64,000 nucleotides of DNA from Candidatus Bathyarchaeota archaeon A05DMB-4 (GTDB lineage Archaea > Thermoproteota > Bathyarchaeia > Bathyarchaeales > SOJC01), in contig JABFQO010000002.1 of NCBI GenBank assembly GCA_019685575.1, forward strand, positions 1 through 64,000, read 5' to 3'. This document shows, in pieces, positions 53,846-62,984 of this stretch; positions within the stretch are counted from its first letter, which is position 1; every line of letters begins with the position of its first letter. The notes under the pieces are model-generated. The model saw only the letters and a program-made list of their open reading frames with translations. It did no database searches and was not told the DNA's origin. A program made the position numbers and the translations under genes.

Positions 53846-54346
53846 ATGTCTCGAGAAAAGATCATTGTGTTGATGGGTTCTAAAAGCGACTATGATTTTG
53901 CCAAACGAATACAGCAATTTCTCGAAAAGGAAGGTTTTCCTGTAAAGTGTGAGTTTAATGTTGCTTCTGCGCATAAGACGACTAAAAAATTGTTAGACGA
54001 CTTGGCAGAGTACGAGAAAAGTGGAGATAGCATCGTTTACATCACAATTGCTGGCTTGTCCGACGCGCTTTCAGGCGTAGTCGCTGGTTATTCTAAGTTT
54101 CCAGTTATTGCTTGTCCACCGGACGCGGAGCAGTTTGGCTGGGCGAAGGCTTTCTCGTCGATTATGATGCCCAAGGGCGTCGCCGTGGCTTTTGTTTCTA
54201 ACCCCGAAAACGCAGCGCTCGCAGCCGTAAAAATCCTAGCATTATCTAATCCTAGACTGCAGAAAAAGATTATATCATATAAGGAAAGGCTAGAAAAAGC
54301 AGTTTATGACGCCGCTAAAGAAGTGAAAGGAGGTGGAAAGAAGTGA
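53846..54346 (+). CDS. purE: AIR carboxylase, class II PurE
   Basis: It carboxylates aminoimidazole ribotide. MGSKSDYDFAKRI and ASAHKT define PurE. The later blocks ITIAGLSDALSGVVAGYSKFPVIACPP and SSIMMPKGVAVAFVSNPENAALAAVKI match the class II (animal-type) enzyme, which uses CO2 directly. They do not match class I (AGGAAHLPGM), which uses PurK product. SAHK rather than SAHRTP supports class II. No PurK gene is in the cluster, which agrees. At 166 residues it is normal in size. It overlaps purC by four bases. Confidence 0.9.
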   Translation: MSREKIIVLMGSKSDYDFAKRIQQFLEKEGFPVKCEFNVASAHKTTKKLLDDLAEYEKSGDSIVYITIAGLSDALSGVVAGYSKFPVIACPPDAEQFGWAKAFSSIMMPKGVAVAFVSNPENAALAAVKILALSNPRLQKKIISYKERLEKAVYDAAKEVKGGGKK

Positions 54347-55194
54347 CAACATCCGAAAACGTCGTGCTCGAAACCAGCCTGCCCCACCCACTGTTCAAAC
54401 GGGGCAAAGTAAGAGACGTTTATGATTTAGGCGACAAACTCCTAATCGTCAGCACCGACCGCATCAGCGCCTTCGACGTCGTCCTTCCCAACGGCATACC
54501 CCACAAGGGCGAAGCCATAACCCGCCTCTCCACATACTGGTTCAGCCAAACAAAGGACATAATCCCCAACCACATCATCGAAACCGTCGACCCCCGCACC
54601 GTACTCGTAAAAAAAGCCAAACTCGTCCCAATCGAATTCGTCATACGCGGCTACCTCTACGGCGCAGCATACGAAAACTACAAGCAGGGCAAACCCATAT
54701 GCGGCATAAAACTGCCAAAAGGATTACAGAAAGCCCAAAAACTCCCCAGCCCCATACTCACGCCCACAACCAAAGCCGACGTGGGCCACGACCTCGAAAT
54801 AACACATAAAGACATGGAGCAAAAAATAGGCAAACGAATGGCGACGTACATCGAAGAGGTTTGTATGCAAATCTACGAGAAAGCCTCACAACGAGCGGAG
54901 CAGAACGGCATCATCGTCGCCGACACAAAACTCGAATTTGGCACACTCGAAAACGGCGAACTAATCCTCATCGACGAACTCCTCACACCCGACTCATCCC
55001 GCTTCTGGCCACGAGACAAGTACAAAATCGGCGAAGACCAACCAAGCTTCGACAAACAATACGTCCGCGATTATCTCCTAAGCATAAAATGGAACAAACA
55101 ACCACCCGCACCCGTCCTTCCGCCCCACGTGGTCGCCGAAACGTCCAAAAAATACATCGAAGCCTACGAAAGATTAACGGGCGACAAATTCTAA
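54343..55194 (+). CDS. purC: SAICAR synthetase
   Basis: It joins CAIR and aspartate using ATP. The 283-residue length fits the longer PurC form. Conserved features include KRGKVRDVYDLGDKLLIVSTDRISAFDVVLPNGIPHKG, VIRGYLYGAAYENY, PTTKADVGHD and IIVADTKLEFG followed by LIDELLTPDSSRFWP. GTG start overlapping purE. The coding strand is strongly A/C-rich. Confidence 0.96.
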   Translation: MTTSENVVLETSLPHPLFKRGKVRDVYDLGDKLLIVSTDRISAFDVVLPNGIPHKGEAITRLSTYWFSQTKDIIPNHIIETVDPRTVLVKKAKLVPIEFVIRGYLYGAAYENYKQGKPICGIKLPKGLQKAQKLPSPILTPTTKADVGHDLEITHKDMEQKIGKRMATYIEEVCMQIYEKASQRAEQNGIIVADTKLEFGTLENGELILIDELLTPDSSRFWPRDKYKIGEDQPSFDKQYVRDYLLSIKWNKQPPAPVLPPHVVAETSKKYIEAYERLTGDKF

Positions 55195-55269
55195 CAATCC
55201 AAACAACCAAAAAACTCGAAAGGACAACGCTTTAATAACATCAACTCGGTAAACCCTAAACGAGAAAAA

Positions 55270-56367
55270 ATGTCCACCGAAAAAATCAAAGAAACAATCT
55301 CAAAATACAACAAAAACAAAATCTGCATCGGCGTTCTAGGCTCGCACTCAGCGCTTGAAATCGCCCACGGCGCAAAACAAGAAGGCTTCCCCACGGTTGT
55401 CGTCTGCCAAAAAGGCAGAGAAAAAACCTACGTTAAATATTATAAAAACCTTTTCGATTACGTCTTGCTTCTAGACAATTTTGCCGATGTTGTAAAGGAA
55501 GAGAACCTTCAGAAACTTAAAAAACTCAACACCATCTTTGTGCCCAACCGATCTTTTTCCGTATACGTGGGATACAAGAACATAGAAGAAAAATTTTCCA
55601 TCCCCATCCACGGCAACCGCTACATGCTCAAAACCGAAGAGCGCAATACTCCTAAAAACCAATACTACCTACTAAAAAAAGCAGGCATCCCTACACCAAA
55701 AACCTTCAGATCGCCCGATGAAATAGACCGCTTGGTGATCGTTAAAGTGCCAGAAAAAGGAAGAAAAATAGAAAGAGCCTTCTTCTATGCGTCCTCATCC
55801 GAAGAATTCAAGCAAAAAGCAAAACAACGCATCAAAAAAGGAATAATCCGCCAAGCCGACTTAGAAGAAGCCGTCATAGAAGAATACGTAATCGGCGCCA
55901 AATTCAACGCCAACTATTTCTGGTCGCCACTCACAAACGAACTCGACCTCTTAGGATTCGACAAAAGAATCCAAACCGACCTAGACGGTGTGCTAGATTT
56001 ACCCGCCAACGAACAACTCGAACTAGCAACACCAACACAAAACGTCGAAATCGGACACATAGGCGTAACTATGCGAGAAAGCCAGATAGAAAAAATCCTC
56101 GAAACCGGCGAACAGTTCGTTAAAACCTGCAAAAAAGAATATCCCCCAGGCATGATAGGCTTATTCGCACTGCAAGGCGCGGTTACTAAGGAATTGGAGT
56201 TTTATGTTTTCGATGTCAGCCCAAGAGTGCCTGGCTGCCCATGCGTGGAACCTACCTCACCCTACATGAAGTACAAGTACGGCATGGAAGTCGGCCCTGG
56301 GAGAAGAGTCGCCATGGAAATAAAACGGGGAATAAAAGAAGATAGATTAGAGGAAATAATGACTTGA
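55270..56367 (+). CDS. purP: PurP-family ATP-grasp enzyme, paralogue 1
   Basis: PurP makes FAICAR from AICAR, formate and ATP, replacing PurH transformylase in archaea. This 365-residue copy begins with the family signature GVLGSHSALEIAHGAKQEGFPTVVVCQKGREKTY and has an ATP-grasp core with EEYVIGAKFNANYFWSP and VFDVSPRVPGC. The loop after HGNR (YMLKTEERN) differs from the usual LLxWExxR pattern, which the next gene keeps, so this copy may have a changed activity. A TTTAATAA box near 55230 may give it its own promoter. Confidence 0.88.
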   Translation: MSTEKIKETISKYNKNKICIGVLGSHSALEIAHGAKQEGFPTVVVCQKGREKTYVKYYKNLFDYVLLLDNFADVVKEENLQKLKKLNTIFVPNRSFSVYVGYKNIEEKFSIPIHGNRYMLKTEERNTPKNQYYLLKKAGIPTPKTFRSPDEIDRLVIVKVPEKGRKIERAFFYASSSEEFKQKAKQRIKKGIIRQADLEEAVIEEYVIGAKFNANYFWSPLTNELDLLGFDKRIQTDLDGVLDLPANEQLELATPTQNVEIGHIGVTMRESQIEKILETGEQFVKTCKKEYPPGMIGLFALQGAVTKELEFYVFDVSPRVPGCPCVEPTSPYMKYKYGMEVGPGRRVAMEIKRGIKEDRLEEIMT

Positions 56368-57449
56368 TAACACGAAAAAAAATAAGCCAGATACTAAGCT
56401 CGTATGACCAAGAAAACCTAGCCATATGCACGTTAGGCTCGCATTCAGCATTGAATATCTTCAAAGGCGCCAAAGAAGAAGGTTTCAAAACAGTATGCGT
56501 ATGTAAGGAAAACGACAAAATATTGTACAAGAAGTTTCCATTAGCTGACGAAATCCTCATAGTGAGAGAATTTGCAGACATATTAAAACCCAATTTTCAG
56601 AAAAAACTAACCCAACTAAACACCATACTCATCCCACACGGTTCCTTCACCGCCTACCTTAACACAAAACAACTAACCAACAGCCTGTTTGTGCCCATGT
56701 TCGGAAACAGACAACTCCTCGACTGGGAAGCAGACCGAGAGAAACAGAAACAATGGCTATCCAACGCTGGACTCAAACTACCCAAAACCTTCCAAAAACC
56801 CGAACAAATAAACACTCTAACAATCGCAAAACTTCCTGGCGCCAAAGGCGGCAAAGGATACTTCCTCTCCAACTCTCCAAAGTCTTTTCGTAAGAAAATT
56901 AAAGAAATGATACGTCGCGGTCTTCTGAGCAGAAAGGATGTAAGGCTGATTCATTTGCAGGAGTATGTTTTAGGCGTTAACGTCTACCCGCACTATTTTT
57001 CATCAATAATCAACAGAGACGTAGAATTTCTCGGAGTAGACAAACGCTACGAATCCGCAGTGGATGCTATAGGAAGATTGCCGGCAAGTGAACAACTAGA
57101 AATAGGCATTAACCCTACTTACACAATAGTCGGCAACATCCCGATTATGCTTCGAGAATCACTGCTTCCCGAACTTATTAGAATAGGCGAGAGCGTAGTC
57201 AAAGTTTCAAATGATATCGCCCCACCAGGCGTGATAGGTCCCTTCTGTCTTGAAACAGTGATAACTGATAATTTGGATGTCTACGTGTTCGAGATTTCAG
57301 CACGAATCGTCGCAGGGACGAATGTCGGCATCGGAATTTCGCCTTATGCATATTTGAGGTATGGCGAGAACATGTACATGGGAAGAAGAATAGCATTGGA
57401 AATAAAACAGGCCGCCAAACAGAAAAAATTGGGCGAGATAGTAACTTGA
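56364..57449 (+). CDS. purP: PurP (FAICAR synthetase), paralogue 2
   Basis: A second PurP-like protein, 361 residues, about a third identical by eye to the preceding one. CTLGSHSALNIFKGAKEEGFKTVCVCK, FGNRQLLDWEADREKQKQWL, LQEYVLGVNVYPHYFSS and VFEISARIVAGTN are as expected for formate-dependent PurP. It starts at TTG within a TTGA overlap with the first copy and ends in another TTGA overlap with purM. It is the better candidate for the canonical enzyme. Confidence 0.9.
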   Translation: MITRKKISQILSSYDQENLAICTLGSHSALNIFKGAKEEGFKTVCVCKENDKILYKKFPLADEILIVREFADILKPNFQKKLTQLNTILIPHGSFTAYLNTKQLTNSLFVPMFGNRQLLDWEADREKQKQWLSNAGLKLPKTFQKPEQINTLTIAKLPGAKGGKGYFLSNSPKSFRKKIKEMIRRGLLSRKDVRLIHLQEYVLGVNVYPHYFSSIINRDVEFLGVDKRYESAVDAIGRLPASEQLEIGINPTYTIVGNIPIMLRESLLPELIRIGESVVKVSNDIAPPGVIGPFCLETVITDNLDVYVFEISARIVAGTNVGIGISPYAYLRYGENMYMGRRIALEIKQAAKQKKLGEIVT

Positions 57450-58555
57450 CAATAAACTCACGACCAACCAGAAAAACACAGAAAAAATATAGTTACGCAG
57501 AAGCCGGTGTTGACCGAGAAGTCAGAGCTAATTCCAAGACTACCCTCCGAGTTTTGAGGCAAACCTTCAAGCTTTATCCATACGGCAGAGCAGTCAAACT
57601 TCCATACGGCTACATACTTCCTTTCGGCGGAAAAAGATATCTGGACCTAGAGATAGAAGGCGTGGGCACAAAGGTTCTGGTGGCGCAACTTGCGAACAAA
57701 TACGACACAATAGGCATAGACGGAGTCGCTATGGCTGTTAACGACGTAATCCGTTCGGGCGCCAACCCCCTCGCAATCGCAGACAACATCCACGCTCAAG
57801 TTTCCGACCCAAAACTAATAAACGAATTAATAAAAGGCATAGCGAAAGGCGCCGAAGAAGCAAAATGCATCGTACCGAGCGGAGAAATCGGCGACGTAGC
57901 AGAAATAATCATGGGCGTGACTGAAAGGAAAGGCTTCGACATTATAGTCGCATGCATAGGCGAACTGGAAGAAAACAAAATAATCTGGGGAAACAACATC
58001 GAACCAAGCGACGCAATAATAGGACTACGAAGCACGGGGCTCCACAGCAACGGCATCACTCTGGCACGGAAAGTCCTGTTCAAGCAGTGGGGAGGAAAAT
58101 ACGACGCGTTCGATGTTCCAGATGGGTTCGACAAAGAAATCGTCTTCGAAGTCTTGGAACCCACCGAAATCTACGCAAAACCTTTACGCGATTTGACGAA
58201 AAAAATGACGATAAAAGGTGCGGTACACATTACAGGCGACGCCTATCTGAAATTCGACAGGCTCATGCTTTTTTCAAAGCGAATAGGTTTCGAATTCGAC
58301 AATTTCAACCCACACCCCATTTTCGATTTAATCCAACAAACGGCCATCGAGGTCAGAGGAAAAATTTCAGATGCGGAGATGCTGAAAACCTTCAACATGG
58401 GCTGGGGCTTCGCAGTCATCGTGGACAGAAAAAACGCAGAGGCAACAATAGATTGCGTAGAGAAAACCGGCGTGAAAGCGGAATTAATCGGACACGTTAC
58501 CGCGACCGGCAAAATAGTGGCGCGGTACAAAGACAAAAAAATCGTGTTGAAATAG
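57446..58555 (+). CDS. purM: AIR synthetase
   Basis: It closes FGAM to aminoimidazole ribotide with ATP. The 369-residue protein starts YSYAEAGVDREVRANSKTT and contains GVGTKVLVAQLANKYDTIGIDGVAMAVNDVIRSGANPL, IVPSGEIGDVAEII, GLRSTGLHSNGITLARKVLF and the late AHITGDAYLKF/NMGWGFAVIV region. Translation is coupled to the second purP by the TTGA overlap. The N-terminus is basic and about ten residues longer than typical. Confidence 0.95.
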   Translation: MTINSRPTRKTQKKYSYAEAGVDREVRANSKTTLRVLRQTFKLYPYGRAVKLPYGYILPFGGKRYLDLEIEGVGTKVLVAQLANKYDTIGIDGVAMAVNDVIRSGANPLAIADNIHAQVSDPKLINELIKGIAKGAEEAKCIVPSGEIGDVAEIIMGVTERKGFDIIVACIGELEENKIIWGNNIEPSDAIIGLRSTGLHSNGITLARKVLFKQWGGKYDAFDVPDGFDKEIVFEVLEPTEIYAKPLRDLTKKMTIKGAVHITGDAYLKFDRLMLFSKRIGFEFDNFNPHPIFDLIQQTAIEVRGKISDAEMLKTFNMGWGFAVIVDRKNAEATIDCVEKTGVKAELIGHVTATGKIVARYKDKKIVLK

Positions 58556-58568
58556 CATTTCCATATTT

Positions 58569-58605
58569 GTTTAAATTTTTAATTAAATAAAGTTTAAATT
58601 TTTAA
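58569..58605 (+). promoter_or_regulatory. tandem duplicated promoter element before purS
   Basis: GTTTAAATTTTTAA occurs twice, at 58569-58582 and 58592-58605, 23 bases apart. The second TTTAAA lies 28 bases before the purS ATG and would give a leaderless transcript. The first could be a second TATA box or a repeated factor site. Confidence 0.45.
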
Positions 58606-58623
58606 CTGTTTAGTGGTATAACT

Positions 58624-58875
58624 ATGAAATTCAACGTAAAGATTGAGGTTATGCTAAAACCTGGGCATTCTGACCCTGAAGGCGAGACTACGGCGCGGGC
58701 GCTTAGGGAACTCAACTATCCGATAGAAAGCGTTAGCGTTAGCAAGGTGTACATGGTTGTTTTGGAGGCGGGTTCAAAGGCTGAGGCAGAAAAAATGGCG
58801 GATGGAATGTGCAGAAGATTACTTGCAAATCCGACGAAAGACGATTATAGGTTTGAGATCAGGGAAACGAGATGA
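58624..58875 (+). CDS. purS: FGAM synthase subunit PurS
   Basis: The small structural subunit that links PurL and PurQ. At 83 residues it has the family's usual length and motifs: KIEVMLKPGHSDPEGETTARALRELNYPIESVSVSKVYMV. The last part is DYRFEIRETR. Its stop overlaps the purL ATG (ATGA). It has its own promoter, so purSLQ may be expressed separately from the upstream genes. Confidence 0.94.
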   Translation: MKFNVKIEVMLKPGHSDPEGETTARALRELNYPIESVSVSKVYMVVLEAGSKAEAEKMADGMCRRLLANPTKDDYRFEIRETR

Positions 58876-61247
58876 ATCTCTATCAAAAACGCAAAGTGCC
58901 CTTCGAGCTCTTCGACGTTAACATCCTCAAGGCAAATGACGCGCGGTTGTTAGAAATAAGCCAAACTATGGGCTTGGCGCTGAATCTAAACGAAATGAAG
59001 ACGATTAAAGATTACTTCTCCAAGCTGGGACGAAACCCAACTGACGTAGAACTTCAAACTCTCGGGCAAACATGGTCAGAACACTGCTATCACAAAACGT
59101 TCAAAGGTACCATAGTTACGGAAAAAGGCAAAATTGAAAGTTTATTCAAAACCTACATCGCCAAGGTGACGAAGGAACTTAACCTTTCATGGTGCATATC
59201 GGTTTTTGAAGACAACGCAGGCATAATAGAATTCGACAACGGCTATGGCATCGCCGTGAAAGTTGAAACCCACAACCATCCTTCGGCCATAGAACCGTTC
59301 GGCGGAGCGGCTACCGGAGTAGGCGGAGTCATCCGTGACGTTTTAGGCGTGTGGGCTGACCCTATTGCGTGTATGGATGTCTTAGGTTTTGGCCCACTAG
59401 ATTACGACTACGAACGCCTTCCTCCAGGAGTGAAGCATCCAAAATACATCTTTCGCGGCGTCGTAGCCGGCATAGGTTGCTACGGAAATAACATGGGTAT
59501 CCCAACAGTCAACGGCGCGATATATTTCGACGAAAGCTACACGGGGAACGTAATAGTCTACTGCGGATGCGTCGGGCTCTTGCCGCTAGATAAGTTTGCA
59601 AAAAATGTCAAACCAACAAACATCATAGTATTAGCCGGCGGAAAAACAGGACGCGACGGCATTCACGGCGTAACCTTTGCGTCAGCCGAACTTTCTGAAA
59701 AATCCGAAGAAGTGTCTAGACCTGCTGTTCAAATAGCTAACCCGATTGAAGAGGAAAAACTGAAACGGGTGCTCATCAAAATTCGCGACTGTGGGCTCGG
59801 CTCTGGTGTCACGGATTTAGGCGGCGGAGGTTTATCCAGTGCGGTAGGCGAGATGGCGCATAGGTTTGGCTTGGGTGCGATTGTTGAGTTGGATAAGGTT
59901 CCGCTTAAGTATTCGGGGTTGGCGCCGTGGGAAATTTACATCTCCGAGTCTCAAGAAAGAATGTTGCTTGCAGTGTCGGAGAAGAACTTGAGACAAGTTT
60001 TGGCAATTTTCGCTGAAGAAGACGTAGAAGCAACCGCCATCGGCAAATTCACTGAAAACCATCAACTCAAACTAACCTATCAAGGAGTCAAAGTTGCCCA
60101 GTTAGACATAGACTTCATGTTTCAACCACCTAAAATTGAAAAAAAAGCAAAACACAAAAAGCCCACCCTAAGCGAACCATCCTTCCCAGAACCGAAAAAT
60201 TTAACGACCCCACTTCAAAAAATCCTCTCCTCGCCCAACGTCGCAAGCAAAGAGCAAGTTATCCGCACGTACGATCACGAGGTCAAAGGCAACACGACAC
60301 TGAAGCCACTACAAAGCCAACACGCAGGACCAAACGACGCTGCCGTCATAAAACCCCTAGACAACTCATGGAAAGGCTTGGTTATCTCTTGCGGAATGAC
60401 CCCAGCCTACGGAAAAATCGATTCATACTGGATGGCCGCATCAGCCATTGACGAAGCAGTCCGTAACAACATAGCCGTAGGCGGTAGAAGAATCGCCTTA
60501 CTCGACAACTTCACGTGGGGCAACCCGGAAAAACCCGAAAGACTCGGCGCGCTTGTGGAAGCATGCAGAGCCTGCTACGAAGTTGCGAAAGGCTTGGAGA
60601 CGCCGTTCATTTCTGGAAAGGACAGCCTCTATAACGAATCGCCACTAGGACCAGTAACACCCACGCTTTTGATTACCGCGGTTGGAATAATTCCAGACGT
60701 AAGAAAAACCGTGTCCATGGAACTAAAAACCGCCGGCGACCCAGTTTACATTCTCGGACAAACAGGTAAAGAACTAGGCGGGTCTGAATATTACCGCTTG
60801 CTCGGTTTCATCGGAAAAACAGTGCCAAAAGTGAAAACTAATTTGGCAAAAAGAACGTTTGAGGCATTAACTGGCACCATTGATTCTGGGCTCGTCCGCG
60901 CCTGCCACGACATTTCCGAAGGCGGATTAGCAGTCGCGGCGGCTGAGATGGCGTTCAGTAGTGACTTTGGGCTTGAACTTTGCCTAAAAGACGTGCCTAG
61001 AACCAATGACGTGGGACGAAATGATTTTGTTCTATTCTCAGAATCCAACAGCAGATTTCTCGTCGAAGTCTCCAAACAACATAGGCGACGGTTTGAAGAA
61101 TTAATGAAAAACTGCAACTACGCCCAAATAGGCATAGTAACAGACGATCCATTCTTGAAAATTTACGGCTTGAACGAAGAAAAACTCGTGTCCGCAGAAT
61201 TAGCGGCGTTAAGGAAACGATGGCAAAGCGGTCTCGGAGGGGCATAA
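58872..61247 (+). CDS. purL: FGAM synthase subunit PurL
   Basis: The synthetase subunit using ATP and ammonia from PurQ to convert FGAR to FGAM. TWSEHCYHKTFKGTI, VKVETHNHPSAIEPFGGAATGVGGVIRDVLG and GGGGLSSAVGEMAHRFGLGA are the small-PurL motifs. At 791 residues it is longer than the usual 710-740, chiefly because of a Lys/Pro-rich linker of about 55 residues near 415-470 between the two halves and an extended N-terminus (LYQKRKVPFELFDV). Confidence 0.96.
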   Translation: MNLYQKRKVPFELFDVNILKANDARLLEISQTMGLALNLNEMKTIKDYFSKLGRNPTDVELQTLGQTWSEHCYHKTFKGTIVTEKGKIESLFKTYIAKVTKELNLSWCISVFEDNAGIIEFDNGYGIAVKVETHNHPSAIEPFGGAATGVGGVIRDVLGVWADPIACMDVLGFGPLDYDYERLPPGVKHPKYIFRGVVAGIGCYGNNMGIPTVNGAIYFDESYTGNVIVYCGCVGLLPLDKFAKNVKPTNIIVLAGGKTGRDGIHGVTFASAELSEKSEEVSRPAVQIANPIEEEKLKRVLIKIRDCGLGSGVTDLGGGGLSSAVGEMAHRFGLGAIVELDKVPLKYSGLAPWEIYISESQERMLLAVSEKNLRQVLAIFAEEDVEATAIGKFTENHQLKLTYQGVKVAQLDIDFMFQPPKIEKKAKHKKPTLSEPSFPEPKNLTTPLQKILSSPNVASKEQVIRTYDHEVKGNTTLKPLQSQHAGPNDAAVIKPLDNSWKGLVISCGMTPAYGKIDSYWMAASAIDEAVRNNIAVGGRRIALLDNFTWGNPEKPERLGALVEACRACYEVAKGLETPFISGKDSLYNESPLGPVTPTLLITAVGIIPDVRKTVSMELKTAGDPVYILGQTGKELGGSEYYRLLGFIGKTVPKVKTNLAKRTFEALTGTIDSGLVRACHDISEGGLAVAAAEMAFSSDFGLELCLKDVPRTNDVGRNDFVLFSESNSRFLVEVSKQHRRRFEELMKNCNYAQIGIVTDDPFLKIYGLNEEKLVSAELAALRKRWQSGLGGA

Positions 61248-61248
61248 A

Positions 61249-62067
61249 TTGAAAAAAGACGAAGTTAGAGTTTGCATCCTTCGCGTAGGTGGAACCAACT
61301 GCGACGCTGAGACAAAAAGAGCGTTTAGTGATTTAGGCGTAAATGCGGAAATAGTCCATTTCAACCAACTCTTGAAAAAACGAAACCTTTTCGATTATCA
61401 CGGGCTAGTTTTTCCAGGCGGCTTCTCTTATGGCGATTACGTGCGTGCCGGCGTGATTTGGGCCAAATCAGTTGCAGCAAAGATTGGCGCGGATCTGGAG
61501 AAATTCGTGGAAAAAGAGCGTCCAATTCTTGGGATTTGTAATGGTTTCCAAGTTCTCATCGAGGCCGGTTTATTACCTGCTTTTGATGGCGTCAGCGAGT
61601 ACCCAGAAGCGGCACTGGCGCCTAACATTCCGCCTGGATACAACTGTCGATGGGTGTATCTCAAACGCGAAAACAACGGCAAATGCGTCTTTACCCGAAA
61701 CATGCCGAAAAATAGGGTCATAAAAATCCCCGTGGCACATTCAGAGGGAAGATTCCTCTTTCCGAAAGAAAAAGAGAATGAATACCTGAAACGGTTGTGT
61801 GACAACGACCAAGTCGTCTTTCAATACTGCCATTCTGATGGCACACTTGCTGTGGGCGAGTATCCAGCGAACCCTAACGGCGCGTTTAATGACATCGCCG
61901 GCATATGCAACCCTCAAGGCACAGTCTTCGGTTTAATGCCGCATCCGGAAAGAGCTTTTTATGGTTGGCAGTTGCCCGACTGGACAAAAAAAGGCACCGT
62001 GCCTGCGTTCGGAGATGGGAAATTAATCTTCGAATCAGTCGTCGAGTATATTACAAAGAAGTTTTAG
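61249..62067 (+). CDS. purQ: FGAM synthase glutaminase subunit PurQ
   Basis: A class I glutamine amidotransferase that supplies ammonia to PurL. The nucleophile lies in GICNGFQVLIEAGLLP, the oxyanion region in FPGGFSYGDYVRAG, and the His-Glu pair in GLMPHPERAF. At 272 residues it is normal. It starts at TTG one base after the purL stop and is the last gene of the operon. Confidence 0.96.
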   Translation: MKKDEVRVCILRVGGTNCDAETKRAFSDLGVNAEIVHFNQLLKKRNLFDYHGLVFPGGFSYGDYVRAGVIWAKSVAAKIGADLEKFVEKERPILGICNGFQVLIEAGLLPAFDGVSEYPEAALAPNIPPGYNCRWVYLKRENNGKCVFTRNMPKNRVIKIPVAHSEGRFLFPKEKENEYLKRLCDNDQVVFQYCHSDGTLAVGEYPANPNGAFNDIAGICNPQGTVFGLMPHPERAFYGWQLPDWTKKGTVPAFGDGKLIFESVVEYITKKF

Positions 62068-62072
62068 TTAAT

Positions 62073-62984
62073 TTAAACGAGTTCCCTCGGCAATTGCGAT
62101 TTGTGTGGTAGCCCAGGCCGCGGTCCAACCTTTGTGATGCATCTTGAAGCGACGAAATTCCCAAGTTTACCGCATTGTTCCAAGCTCTTCCCCTTTATTA
62201 GTCCGTAAAGGAAGCCTGCACAGAAAGCGTCGCCTGCGCCAGTTGTGTCAACAACCTTTACTGGGTATCGTGGGATGAGGTGGCTTTCTTTGCCGTTAGT
62301 GACGTAAGAGCCTTTTGAACCAAGCTTAACGGCGACAATTTCTATACCTTCACCAAGCAACATTTTTGCGCCTTTTTCGTATCCCTCGCCCGTCAATAGT
62401 TCCAACTCGTTTTCGTTCGGGAAAATCACGTAGCATCGCTTGATTATCGGCTCCAGCGCGTTTAAGCCCTTTTCGGCGTATAAATTGCCGGGGTCTAGGC
62501 TTATTTTTACGTTTTTGGCTAGTGATTTCACTAGATTTTTTTGAACTTTGAACGCTTCTTCGCCCGCGAACGAAGTGACATGCATAAAGTCTGTGTTGTT
62601 GGCGTATTGAGGGTTTATTTCGTTTAGAGTTATGGTGCTGTTGACGCCTGCGTCTATGTAAAGTGCTCTTTCGCCCTTTTTATCGACAAACCCGATGACG
62701 ACGCCGCTTCTGCCACTCTTGGCTATTACAATGCCCTCAGTGTTTACTTTTTCTTTTTCAAAATCACCAAGCAGAAGACGCCCTTCACGGTCGTTTGCCA
62801 CTTTTCCGATGTAGCCCGTCTTTAACCCCAGTCTTGCCAGACCCACGATGGTGTTTGCTGCTGATCCGCCGCATGTTTCTACGCAGTCTAGGATCGTGCC
62901 TTCGCCGTCTTCTTTAGCGATCTGTTCTACCAAGTATAGTCTGTCTACGTTAAGCGCTCCTATTCCTATAACGTCAAACTTCAT
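62073..62984 (-). CDS. PfkB-family sugar/nucleoside kinase
   Basis: A ribokinase-family kinase of 303 residues. The N-terminal [31 protein letters not shown] and the C-terminal [17 protein letters not shown] with the catalytic Asp are clear. The substrate is not readable; ribose, fructose phosphate, nucleoside or a pterin-pathway intermediate are possible. Its start overlaps the stop of ftr by four bases, so it is co-translated with a C1-metabolism gene. Confidence 0.88.
   Translation of the reverse strand: MKFDVIGIGALNVDRLYLVEQIAKEDGEGTILDCVETCGGSAANTIVGLARLGLKTGYIGKVANDREGRLLLGDFEKEKVNTEGIVIAKSGRSGVVIGFVDKKGERALYIDAGVNSTITLNEINPQYANNTDFMHVTSFAGEEAFKVQKNLVKSLAKNVKISLDPGNLYAEKGLNALEPIIKRCYVIFPNENELELLTGEGYEKGAKMLLGEGIEIVAVKLGSKGSYVTNGKESHLIPRYPVKVVDTTGAGDAFCAGFLYGLIKGKSLEQCGKLGNFVASRCITKVGPRPGLPHKSQLPRELV

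Noticed and set aside
54861-55235. Arg/Thr-rich 124-residue frame overlapping purC
   Set aside because: A composition artefact in an A/C-rich gene; purC is complete in another frame.
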